Assembly: GCF_007991615.1 (NCBI RefSeq)
Contig: NZ_BJYR01000023.1
Span: 22,043 to 86,042 of the forward strand
Direction of reading: 5' to 3'
DNA: 64,000 bases
Source: Novosphingobium sediminis
Lineage (GTDB): Bacteria; Pseudomonadota; Alphaproteobacteria; Sphingomonadales; Sphingomonadaceae
The notes below the pieces were generated by a model. The model ran no database searches and was not told the DNA's origin. It saw only the letters and a program-made list of their open reading frames with translations. The translations under genes were made by a program, and so were the position numbers. Below, in pieces: positions 33,013-41,074 of the stretch. Numbering within the stretch: the first letter of the stretch is position 1; each line of letters opens with the position of its first letter.

Positions 33013-33615
33013 ATGGACCCGACCGTCCGTATCAAGGGCAATGTTGCGAGCGCAACGCCGGAGTTTCTCGCGCAAATGCGCGAGGACATGCTGCGGTTCG
33101 CCCGGCTGCAACTGGGCAGCGATGACGAGGCGGAAGATGCGGTGCAGGAAGCGCTCGCGGGTGCTTTACGCAATGCCGCCGATTTTCGCGGTGAAGCTGC
33201 CTTGAAGACGTGGATCATCGCGATCCTGAAGAACAAGGTCGCCGATATCCTGCGCAAGCGGCAGCGCCTGCCGCTTGCCGCGAGCCAGATGGCGGCGCCC
33301 GATCAGGAAGGCCCTCTGCCTGCGGTGTTCGATCAGCGCGGTATGTGGCACGATGCGGCTCGGCCGGCGCGGTGGAGCGACCCCGAGGCCGATCTGCACA
33401 CAACGCAGTTCCTCGCGGTCTTCGATGCCTGTCTCAACCGCCTGCCACCGCAGCAGGGACGCGTGTTCATGATGCGCGAAGTTGTGGAACTGGGCACCGA
33501 GGAGATCTGTGCCGAGCTTGGCCTGACCATCAACAACGTCCATGTCATCCTGCACCGTGCCCGCCTTGCCTTGCGCGCATGCTTGCAGATCAACTGGTTC
33601 CAGGAAGGAGCCTGA
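33013..33615 (+). CDS. ECF-type RNA polymerase sigma factor (sigma-70 family)
   Basis: The 200-residue protein begins immediately after the NrtS stop. Region 2 shows LRFARLQLGSDDEAEDAVQEAL and FRGEAALKTWIIAILKNKVAD (-10 recognition and core binding). Region 4 shows LPPQQGRVFMMREV and EEICAELGLTINNVHVILHR (-35 helix-turn-helix). The pattern matches the sigma subgroup that is encoded with a tiny zinc-finger protein. A three-base gap (33616-33617 before the ATG at 33618) separates it from that anti-sigma candidate. It probably autoregulates its own operon and directs a small stress regulon. Confidence 0.88.
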   Translation: MDPTVRIKGNVASATPEFLAQMREDMLRFARLQLGSDDEAEDAVQEALAGALRNAADFRGEAALKTWIIAILKNKVADILRKRQRLPLAASQMAAPDQEGPLPAVFDQRGMWHDAARPARWSDPEADLHTTQFLAVFDACLNRLPPQQGRVFMMREVVELGTEEICAELGLTINNVHVILHRARLALRACLQINWFQEGA

Positions 33616-33617
33616 TC

Positions 33618-33809
33618 ATGCTGAATTGCCATGATGCCACGTTCCTTTTTTCGCAGGGCCGCGAGCGCAAGCTGACCTTTTCGGAGCGAATGAAAGTGCG
33701 CATCCACACCAGTATATGCAGTGACTGCACCAACTTCGAGCGCCAGCTTGAGACAATTTCGGGCGCGGCCAAGGCGTTTGCCGCGCACAAGGGTAAAACG
33801 GATGACTAG
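33618..33809 (+). CDS. Small zinc-finger anti-sigma factor candidate (zf-HC2)
   Basis: This is a 63-residue soluble protein. It has C4-H5 near the N-terminus and H30-x3-C34-x2-C37 (HTSICSDC), which is the HxxxCxxC zinc-binding anti-sigma motif. No membrane segment is present, so it would be a cytoplasmic sensor that holds the upstream sigma factor until its zinc thiolates are oxidised or modified, as in ZAS proteins. Its start is two bases after the sigma-factor stop. The function is inferred from the motif and from gene order. Confidence 0.78.
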   Translation: MLNCHDATFLFSQGRERKLTFSERMKVRIHTSICSDCTNFERQLETISGAAKAFAAHKGKTDD

Positions 33810-33866
33810 GGCGCATGGCGCCGGCGCCTTTCGGTGTCCGGCCAACCCGTATGCAGGAGCAGGTTT

Positions 33867-36017
33867 TTGAAACGTCTAGGTATCTTGCTTCTGTTGGTGG
33901 CGGTCGTCGCCGCATGGTTTGCGCTCGATCTCGGGCACTATCTCACCTTGGCGACGCTCAAGTCCCAGCAGGCGTGGCTGGCCACGGCTTATCGCGACAA
34001 CCCGCTCATGGTGATTGGCGCGTTCTTCTTGGTTTACGTGGCCTTCACCGGGGCTTCGATACCCGGTGCGGGTGTGCTCACCCTTGCGGCAGGAGCGATC
34101 TTCGGGCTGGCGATCGGGACCTTGCTGGTTTCTTTCGCCTCGACCATCGGGGCGACACTGGCCTTCCTCGCCTCGCGCTATCTTTTTCAAGATGCAGTGC
34201 AGGCGCGCTTTGCTGACCGGTTGCGTCCGATCAACGCCGGCATGGCCCGCGACGGTCCGTTCTATCTGTTCACACTGCGACTGGTTCCGGTGGTGCCGTT
34301 CTTCGCGATCAACCTGCTGATGGGGCTCACCCCGATCCGCGTCTTCACATTCTTCTGGGTCAGCCAGCTTGGCATGTTCCTCGGCACTGTGGTCTATGTG
34401 AACGCTGGCACGCAGCTCGCGCAGATCGACAGCCTGCGTGACATCGCAACGCCGGGGTTGCTGCTCTCGTTTGCTGCGTTGGGCCTCCTGCCATGGGCGG
34501 GCAAAGCGATAATGGGCATGATCGTGCGGCGGCGGATCTATGCACGTTGGCAGAAGCCCAAGCAGTTTGACCGCAATCTCGTCGTTATCGGCGCGGGCGC
34601 GGCCGGGCTGGTTTCCTCGCTGATCGCTGCCACGGTGAAGGCCAAGGTGACATTGGTGGAAGCCGGCAAGATGGGCGGCGACTGCCTCAACTATGGCTGC
34701 GTGCCTTCCAAGGCCCTCATCAAGTCTGCGCGCATTGCCGATGCGATGCGGCGGGCAGACAGTTTCGGCCTTACGCCGATGGAGCCGTCCTTCAGCTTCC
34801 CAGAGGTCATGCGCCGGATCCACGCGGTCATTGCCGAGGTGGAGCCGCACGACAGCGTCGAGCGCTATACGGGGCTCGGGGTCGATGTGGTCAAGGGCTA
34901 TGCCCGCATTGTCGATCCCTGGACCGTCGAAATCGCCCGCGAGGATGGCGCTACGCAGCGCCTGACGACGCGCTCGATTGTCATCGCTGCCGGTGCTGCG
35001 CCGCTGGTCCCCGATCTGCCGGGTCTGGAAGGCTCGGGCTATGTGACGAGCGACACGCTGTGGGAGGAGTATGCCAAGCTCGATGAAATGCCGCGCCGCA
35101 TCGTGATGCTGGGCGGTGGTCCGATCGGCTGCGAGCTTGCGCAGGCCTTCGCGCGGCTGGGCGCCGAAGTGACGCAGGTGGATCGCGGAGAGCGCCTGCT
35201 ACCGCGCGAGGATGCCGATGTGGCGGATCTCGCCCGTGCAGCACTCGATGCCTCGGGCGTAAAGGTGCTGACCGGCCATGCCGCGCTGCGGATCGAGAAC
35301 GATGCAGATGGCAAGCGCCTGATCGCGGCGAGTGCGGATGGCGAAGTCGCGATCCCCTTCGATGCGCTGATCCTCGCCGTTGGCCGCAAGGCGCGGCTGA
35401 CCGGCTATGGTCTTGAGGAGCTCGGGGTCGAGGTGGAGCGTACGGTCGTGACCGACGCTTATCTCGCCACGCTCTATCCGAACATCTACGCAGCGGGTGA
35501 TGTGGCTGGGCCCTACCAGTTCACCCACGTCGCCGCGCATCAGGCGTGGTATGCCTCGGTCAACGCGCTGTTCGGCCAGTTCCGCCGGTTCAAGGCCGAT
35601 TACCGGGTGATCCCGTGGACGACCTTCCTCGATCCGGAGATCGCGCGCGTCGGGCTTAACGAGCAGGATGCGCGAGCAGCAGGCGTGGCGCATGAGGTCA
35701 CGATATTCCCGCTGCACGAACTCGACCGCGCGATTGCCGAGACCGCGAAGGAGGGCTTCGTCAAGGTGCTCACCCCGCCCGGCAAGGATCGCATCCTTGG
35801 CGTGACGATCGTTGGCGATCATGCGGGCGAACTGATCGCCGAATATGTGCTGGCGATGAAGCACGGCCTTGGCCTGAACAAGATCCTCGGCACGATCCAC
35901 ACCTACCCGACCATGTCGGAAGCGAACAAGTATGCCGCGGGCGAGTGGAAGAAGAAGCACGCGCCCCAGCGGTTGCTTGCGCTGGTGGGCAAGTATCATG
36001 CGTGGCGGCGCGGCTGA
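33867..36017 (+). CDS. TVP38/TMEM64 (SNARE-associated/DedA-type) membrane domain fused to a dihydrolipoamide-dehydrogenase/mercuric-reductase-like FAD enzyme
   Basis: The best start is TTG 33867, with AGGAG seven bases upstream; GTG 33834 is the alternative. The 716-residue protein has an N-terminal VTT/TVP38 domain of about 230 residues with five or six membrane helices (VIGAFFLVYVAFTGASIPGAG, LRLVPVVPFFAINLLMGLTPI). The second half is a class I disulfide reductase: NLVVIGAGAAGLVSSLIAA, GGDCLNYGCVPSKALIK (CxxxxC active site), VMLGGGPIGCELAQAF, IYAAGDVAGPYQFTH and a C-terminal IHTYPTMSEANKYAAG with the catalytic His. No extra C-terminal cysteine pair of true mercuric reductases is seen. It would be a membrane-anchored thiol/disulfide or small-molecule reductase; the sigma operon context suggests redox stress. 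Confidence 0.87.
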   Translation: MKRLGILLLLVAVVAAWFALDLGHYLTLATLKSQQAWLATAYRDNPLMVIGAFFLVYVAFTGASIPGAGVLTLAAGAIFGLAIGTLLVSFASTIGATLAFLASRYLFQDAVQARFADRLRPINAGMARDGPFYLFTLRLVPVVPFFAINLLMGLTPIRVFTFFWVSQLGMFLGTVVYVNAGTQLAQIDSLRDIATPGLLLSFAALGLLPWAGKAIMGMIVRRRIYARWQKPKQFDRNLVVIGAGAAGLVSSLIAATVKAKVTLVEAGKMGGDCLNYGCVPSKALIKSARIADAMRRADSFGLTPMEPSFSFPEVMRRIHAVIAEVEPHDSVERYTGLGVDVVKGYARIVDPWTVEIAREDGATQRLTTRSIVIAAGAAPLVPDLPGLEGSGYVTSDTLWEEYAKLDEMPRRIVMLGGGPIGCELAQAFARLGAEVTQVDRGERLLPREDADVADLARAALDASGVKVLTGHAALRIENDADGKRLIAASADGEVAIPFDALILAVGRKARLTGYGLEELGVEVERTVVTDAYLATLYPNIYAAGDVAGPYQFTHVAAHQAWYASVNALFGQFRRFKADYRVIPWTTFLDPEIARVGLNEQDARAAGVAHEVTIFPLHELDRAIAETAKEGFVKVLTPPGKDRILGVTIVGDHAGELIAEYVLAMKHGLGLNKILGTIHTYPTMSEANKYAAGEWKKKHAPQRLLALVGKYHAWRRG

Positions 36018-36056
36018 GGCAGGCAACCTGTAAGAATTGCCGAGCTTGCAAGACCA

Positions 36057-36097
36057 ATAGGCACCATGTCACGAAACCGCCTATGATCGCGGTGCCT
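36057..36097 (+). promoter_or_regulatory. Mutually exclusive hairpins in the leader of the Oar-like receptor gene
   Basis: ATAGGC (36057-36062) can pair with GCCTAT (36079-36084), or AGGCACC (36059-36065) can pair with GGTGCCT (36091-36097). The two pairings share bases, and the second ends four bases before the GGAG ribosome site at 36102-36105. This could be an attenuation-like switch or chance. Confidence 0.3.
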
Positions 36098-36112
36098 TAG
36101 CGGAGATCCCTG

Positions 36113-39100
36113 TTGCTATCTTTCCCCCGCATTGCCGCTGCATCCAGCATCGCCGCACTCGCGTTTGGCCTTGCCCATCCGGCACTCGCACAGCAGGCCG
36201 GCATCCGCATCGCGCTTGTTGACGCAGAAAGTGGCGCACCGGCTGCCGATGTCGCCGTGACGGTTGAAAACTCGGGCATCGGCTACAAGCGCGTTCTGCG
36301 CAGCGATGCGCAAGGCATGGTGCAACTCGACGGCCTTTCGACCGCCGGGGATTACCGCGTTTCTGTAGAAGCCTCGGCCGCCTACTCGGCCAGCACGCCG
36401 GTAAGCGTCTCGCTGCGTTCGAACTTCGCCAGCAGCGTGACCTTGCCCCTTTCGCCCACAAGCACGGCTGCGATTGTGGTGACCGGCAAGCGCGGCATCA
36501 CGGGCGTCAACACCGTCAACGCGGAAGTCTCGGCATCGCTCAAGCCTGCCGAGCTGGCCGCGCTGCCGATTGAAGGGCGCGATGTGATCGGTGCGCTGGT
36601 GCGCCTGCCCAATGTCGTCGCCTCGACCGGGTTTTTCCCGGAATCGCCGGGGATCTCGATCAACGGTTCGAACGGGCTCGACACGAACTATCTGGTCGAT
36701 GGGCTCGACAACAACGAGAACTTCCTCGGTGGGCCGAAGTTTCCGGTGCCGCTGGGCTTCACCCGCGATGTGACGGTGCTCGCGAACAGCTATTCGGTGG
36801 CTTATGGGCGCACCCCCAACGGGATCGTCAACTACACCTCGCCTTCTGGCAGCAACGACTTCCACGGCGAGGTCTATACACTGGTGCGCCCCGGCCGCCC
36901 GCTCGATTCCGCCTCGGCTTATCCGCGCCGTGACCTGACCGGCAATCCCGTTGGCGAGAGCTTCGAGCGCTATCAGGCGGGTGGCAGCATTGGCGGGCCG
37001 ATCGTCCGGGACAAGACGTTCTTCTACGCCAACTTCGAGTATACCCGTGATCGCAACCTGCAGGTTGTCGATGCTCCGGCGCTGGGCACGGTCGCCAACG
37101 TCAGCGGCCGTAATCAGGCCTACCTCGGCTCGATCCGCATCGATCACCGCCTGACCGAGGACTGGACGCTGGGCCTGCGCGCCAACATTGGCCGCGTGAC
37201 GGTGGACCGGCCCGGCGGCGGGCTCGGCGGCGGCAATGTTACGTTCCCTTCCGCCGGATCGGATCAGGACCGCTTTTCGACGCTGATCGCAGCGACGGCG
37301 AGCTATTCCGGCGATGAGTGGAGCTATGACGGCGCGGTGCAGTACAGCAGCTTCCGCTGGAACTATGGCAAGCCCAAAGGCCCCGCCGGTCCGCAAGTCG
37401 CGATCCGCGATCCGAGCGGGCTGACGGTCGGCGTCGTCGGCCATCCGGGCTATGTGTTCAATGATTTCGAGCGCACCTGGCAGACCACGCAGCGGCTCCA
37501 GCGCAAGCTTGGCAATCACAAGCTCAGCCTTGGTGCCGACCTCATCCACTCTCGGTTCGCCCTGCTCGGTGGCGGCAATCCCGATGGCAACTACACCGTC
37601 GATCTGACCTCGGCGCAGCTGGCCGGCCTCGCTAGCAGCGGAAAGGGGCTCGGCCTCACCGCGCAGGATGTCCTTGCGCTCAATCCCGCGATCGCGCCGG
37701 GCGGCTATTCGGTCGAACTCAGGCCGCAGTCCTTCGGCACCGGGCAGACGCTGGTTGCTGCCTATGTCGAGGATGAATGGCAGCTCAGCCCCAAGCTGAC
37801 GGCCACGCTGGGCCTGCGCTGGGACTACGACAGCCTGACGGCCAAGGGCGGGAAGGGCGGTGATTACAACAATTTCGCCCCGCGCTTTTCGCTCAACTAC
37901 CGCCCGGATTCCCGCTCGGCGCTGCGCTTTGGCGCGGGCATCTTCACGGGCAAGCTGACGTATTCGGTGATCTCCGATGCGCTCCAGAGGAACACGACCT
38001 CGCCGGGGTTCCTGGCGCAGCTGAACCAGCTCAAGGCGGCCGGGATCATTCCCAAGGACAGCGATCTCGCCAAGGTGACCTTCGACGGAAACCTCACCGT
38101 CTCGCCGAACTGCACCACGGTTTCCGCCTGCCCGACCCCGGCGCAGGTGCAGGCGTTGCGCGGCACGGCGACGCTGGGGGAGGGGCGGATCCTCAATCCC
38201 GCCGGGTATCAAAGCCCGTGGAGCCTGCAACTGAGCGGCGGCTACCAGTTCCAGGCGAGCGACACGCTAACGCTGAGCATCGATGCGATCTACAGTCGCA
38301 CGCATAACCTTGCGCGCCTGCGCGATCTCAACGCACCAGCGCCGTTTACGCCCAATCTGGCAAACCTCACCGATGCCAATATCGCACTGCTGAGGAACCA
38401 GCCCGACAACGCCGCGCGCTTCGCGCTGGCGCAGTCGCTGGGGCTGGTGCGCAGCCAGGCCGCTGCCGACGCGACACGGCCCGTGGCACTGATTGCAGGG
38501 GGCGCGCGGCAGATCACGGTTTCGGAAACGGCGGGAACTGCCGAGTACAAGGCCCTGATCCTGCAGGCAAACAAGGCGCGCGGCAGCGATTTCTATGCGT
38601 TCCGCCTGTCGTACACGCTCTCCAGCCTCAAGAACAACACCGACGACATCAACTTCCGCGCGTCCAATTCCAATGATTTCAGCACCGAATGGGGCCCATC
38701 CGCCAACGATCGGCGCCATGTCATTTCCGCGGTCGGCTACCTCTATCCGCTGGAGGGGCTGACCTTCACCATGGCGGGGCTGTTCCAATCGGGCCAGCCG
38801 GTCAATCTGGTGCCTGACGCGCGGATCTTCGGAACGCAGGACCTCAACGGCGACGGCGCCTCGTTCGGCGAGAACTACGTCGGCAATTCGGATCGCTATC
38901 CGGGGGCGAAGCGCAACTCGGCGCGGTTGCCGTGGTCGGCGACGGTCGATCTCGGCCTGCGGTATGCGCTGCCAGCCTTTGCCGGAAAGCTTGAGCTGAG
39001 CGCCGACGTGTTCAACCTGTTCAACGCCAACAACCAGTCCGGGTTTGCCAACGCTGCGACCACCTCCAACCAGATCCAGTTCGGCGGCGGCGCACCCTTC

Positions 39101-39160
39101 GTGCAGCGCAATGCCGGGCCGCCGCGCCAGTTCCAGTTCGGCGCGGCGTGGAAGTTCTGA
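36113..39160 (+). CDS. TonB-dependent receptor with N-terminal carboxypeptidase-like regulatory domain (Oar-like)
   Basis: The start is TTG 36113, with GGAG seven bases upstream; no ATG fits. The 1015-residue protein has a signal peptide (IAALAFGLAHPALAQ), then a roughly 80-residue Ig-like/CarboxypepD_reg domain (IRIALVDAESGAPAADVAVTV), an ADAPT-like linker AAIVVTGKRG (TonB box region), a plug (LAALPIEGRDVIGALVRLPNV, INGSNGLDTNYLVDGLDNNE) and a large barrel ending RQFQFGAAWKF. This is the Oar family of large receptors, which import peptides, oligomers or nucleosides and can secrete proteins. A nucleoside transporter gene follows 32 bp downstream, so nucleoside or nucleic-acid scavenging is the best guess. 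Confidence 0.87.
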   Translation: MLSFPRIAAASSIAALAFGLAHPALAQQAGIRIALVDAESGAPAADVAVTVENSGIGYKRVLRSDAQGMVQLDGLSTAGDYRVSVEASAAYSASTPVSVSLRSNFASSVTLPLSPTSTAAIVVTGKRGITGVNTVNAEVSASLKPAELAALPIEGRDVIGALVRLPNVVASTGFFPESPGISINGSNGLDTNYLVDGLDNNENFLGGPKFPVPLGFTRDVTVLANSYSVAYGRTPNGIVNYTSPSGSNDFHGEVYTLVRPGRPLDSASAYPRRDLTGNPVGESFERYQAGGSIGGPIVRDKTFFYANFEYTRDRNLQVVDAPALGTVANVSGRNQAYLGSIRIDHRLTEDWTLGLRANIGRVTVDRPGGGLGGGNVTFPSAGSDQDRFSTLIAATASYSGDEWSYDGAVQYSSFRWNYGKPKGPAGPQVAIRDPSGLTVGVVGHPGYVFNDFERTWQTTQRLQRKLGNHKLSLGADLIHSRFALLGGGNPDGNYTVDLTSAQLAGLASSGKGLGLTAQDVLALNPAIAPGGYSVELRPQSFGTGQTLVAAYVEDEWQLSPKLTATLGLRWDYDSLTAKGGKGGDYNNFAPRFSLNYRPDSRSALRFGAGIFTGKLTYSVISDALQRNTTSPGFLAQLNQLKAAGIIPKDSDLAKVTFDGNLTVSPNCTTVSACPTPAQVQALRGTATLGEGRILNPAGYQSPWSLQLSGGYQFQASDTLTLSIDAIYSRTHNLARLRDLNAPAPFTPNLANLTDANIALLRNQPDNAARFALAQSLGLVRSQAAADATRPVALIAGGARQITVSETAGTAEYKALILQANKARGSDFYAFRLSYTLSSLKNNTDDINFRASNSNDFSTEWGPSANDRRHVISAVGYLYPLEGLTFTMAGLFQSGQPVNLVPDARIFGTQDLNGDGASFGENYVGNSDRYPGAKRNSARLPWSATVDLGLRYALPAFAGKLELSADVFNLFNANNQSGFANAATTSNQIQFGGGAPFVQRNAGPPRQFQFGAAWKF

Positions 39161-39192
39161 TACCAGTCAGTCAACGGGCATCAGGGGGAACA

Positions 39193-40461
39193 GTGGCGAT
39201 CTTGCAGCAAGGACAGGGGCTCATTGGCCTCGCGCTGATTCTGGCGCTGGCCTGGGGCCTGTCGGAAGATCGCAAGGCGATGCCCGGGCCGCGCTGGATT
39301 GCGGGCGCTCTGGGTATGCAGATCATCATGGCGCTCGCCTTCGTGCGAGTGCCGGTGATCTGGCGGGCCGTTGGTGTGATCAACCACGGGGTCGAGGCCA
39401 TCGAGAAGGCGACGCTGGCGGGATCGAGCTACATGTTCGGCTATCTCGGCGGGGCAGAGCTGCCCTTCGTGCTGAAGCCAGGCGCCACTCCGCCAACCGT
39501 GATTGCGTTCCAGATATTGCCGCTGATCATCGTGTTCTCTGCGCTGACGGCACTGTTCTGGCACTGGGGCGTGCTGCGCTGGCTGGTCAACGGCCTGTCG
39601 TGGATCCTGCGGCGTACGCTGGGTGTGACCGGGGTGGTGGGCCTTAATGCCGGGGCCAACATCTTCCTCGGCGTGGTCGAAGCTCCGCTGATCGTGCGCA
39701 GCTATTGCGCCACGATGTCGCGCGCCGAACTGTTTGCGGTGATGGTGCTCTCGATGGCCAACATTTCGGGCGCGTTGCTGGTGCTCTACGCAACAACGTT
39801 GGCGCCGATCCTGCCCGATGCGGTGGGCCACATGATCGTGGCCTCGTTCCTCTCGCTCCCGGCCGCCATCCTGATCGCGCGCATGATGGTGCCCGGCACG
39901 GCCACCGAAAAGGACAGCAGCGCCGCAGAGCCCGAGGTCCGTTATGACGGCACGATGGACGCGATCCTGCGCGGAACGATGGAGGGCGTGCAACTCGTCC
40001 TCTCGGTGATCGGGATCATCATCGTCATCTTCGCGCTGGTCAATCTGGCCGACCAGATCCTTGCGAACCTGCCCGCCATCGCGGGCGCTCCGATCACGCT
40101 GAAGCGCACGTTCGGCTGGCTGTTCGCGCCGCTGATGTGGGCTATCGGCGTGCCATGGGGCGAGGCGCCAGCGGCCGGGGCGCTGATGGGCACCAAGACG
40201 ATCCTCAACGAATATGTCGCCTACCTCGAATTCTCCAAGGTGCCGCTGGGGACTTTTAGCCTGCGCAGCGAACTGATCGTGACCTATGCGCTCTGCAGCG
40301 TGGCCAATCTGGCGAGCGTCGGCCTCTTGGTCACGACCGTCAGCACTTTGGCGCCAGAGCGGCGGCGCGAGGCTTCGCAGCTTGGCATGAAGAGCTGGAT
40401 TGCTGGCAATCTCGCCTCCGCCATGTGCGGCGCGATGATCGGCCTTGTGACGCCGGTCTGA
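39193..40461 (+). CDS. Concentrative nucleoside transporter (NupC/CNT family)
   Basis: The start is GTG 39193 behind AGGGGGAAC; upstream in-frame codons to 39148 overlap the receptor stop. The 422-residue protein has about nine membrane segments. CNT signatures are WGVLRWLVNGLSWILRRTLGV, ANIFLGVVEAPLIVRSY (the conserved substrate-binding E-x-P-L), MANISGALLVLYA and PAAGALMGTKTILNEYVAYLEF (N-E-F/Y-V-A). It would import nucleosides with protons or sodium across the inner membrane. Coupling with the Oar-like receptor gives a complete outer-to-inner membrane route. The next gene begins five bases after its stop. Confidence 0.9.
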   Translation: MAILQQGQGLIGLALILALAWGLSEDRKAMPGPRWIAGALGMQIIMALAFVRVPVIWRAVGVINHGVEAIEKATLAGSSYMFGYLGGAELPFVLKPGATPPTVIAFQILPLIIVFSALTALFWHWGVLRWLVNGLSWILRRTLGVTGVVGLNAGANIFLGVVEAPLIVRSYCATMSRAELFAVMVLSMANISGALLVLYATTLAPILPDAVGHMIVASFLSLPAAILIARMMVPGTATEKDSSAAEPEVRYDGTMDAILRGTMEGVQLVLSVIGIIIVIFALVNLADQILANLPAIAGAPITLKRTFGWLFAPLMWAIGVPWGEAPAAGALMGTKTILNEYVAYLEFSKVPLGTFSLRSELIVTYALCSVANLASVGLLVTTVSTLAPERRREASQLGMKSWIAGNLASAMCGAMIGLVTPV

Positions 40462-40466
40462 TTCCC

Positions 40467-41069
40467 ATGTTCGATGCGAAGCTGCGCCCACTGATCGACC
40501 CCGTGCTCAACCGGATCGGGCAGGGAATCGCCGCGCTGGGTATCGGCGCGAACGGCGTGACGCTGGCTGGCATGGCAATCGGCACGGCAGCGGCGATGGC
40601 CATTGCCACGGGGCATATCGGCCTCGGCCTTGTGGGCATCCTGCTGAACCGCCTGCTTGATGGCCTTGATGGCGCGGTGGCGCGGGCGACGCGGCTGACC
40701 GACTTCGGCGGCTATCTCGATATTGTCGCTGACTTCGTGTTCTACGTCGGCGTGCCGCTGGGCTTTGCCTTCGCAGCCCCGGCCAATGCGCTTCCCGCAG
40801 CGGTTCTGCTGGCCACATTCGCGCTCACGGGCACGAGTTTCCTCGCCTTCGCCACCATCGCCGCCAAGCGCGGGATCGAAACGAGTGCGCACGGCCGCAA
40901 AAGCTTCTTCTACAACACCGGGCTTGCCGAAGGGACCGAGACGATCGCCGCCTTCGTGCTGATGTGCCTATGGCCCGCACAGTTTGCGACGATCGCGTTC
41001 GTTTATGCTGGCCTTTGCGCGATCACTGTCATCCAGCGGACCCTCAACGTCTGGCGGGAATTCGGCTGA
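40467..41069 (+). CDS. CDP-alcohol phosphatidyltransferase family protein (YnjF-like)
   Basis: The 200-residue protein starts at ATG 40467, five bases after the transporter stop. The CDP-alcohol signature is present as LLDGLDGAVARATRLTDFGGYLDIVADF. The spacing between AR and G is seven rather than eight residues, as in the YnjF branch. Five or six membrane helices follow. Canonical members transfer a phosphatidyl group from CDP-diacylglycerol to an alcohol; the acceptor of this branch is not known. It is the last gene of the forward unit and ends five bp from the convergent hydrolase gene. Confidence 0.85.
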   Translation: MFDAKLRPLIDPVLNRIGQGIAALGIGANGVTLAGMAIGTAAAMAIATGHIGLGLVGILLNRLLDGLDGAVARATRLTDFGGYLDIVADFVFYVGVPLGFAFAAPANALPAAVLLATFALTGTSFLAFATIAAKRGIETSAHGRKSFFYNTGLAEGTETIAAFVLMCLWPAQFATIAFVYAGLCAITVIQRTLNVWREFG

Positions 41070-41074
41070 CCGGA

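Noticed and set aside
33867..36017. True mercuric reductase (merA)
   Set aside because: No N-terminal HMA domain, no C-terminal vicinal cysteines, no mer genes around.
36116..38230. 704-codon reverse-strand open frame opposite the Oar-like receptor
   Set aside because: Low-complexity Arg/Gly/Ala translation, no start context, fully explained by the receptor gene on the other strand.
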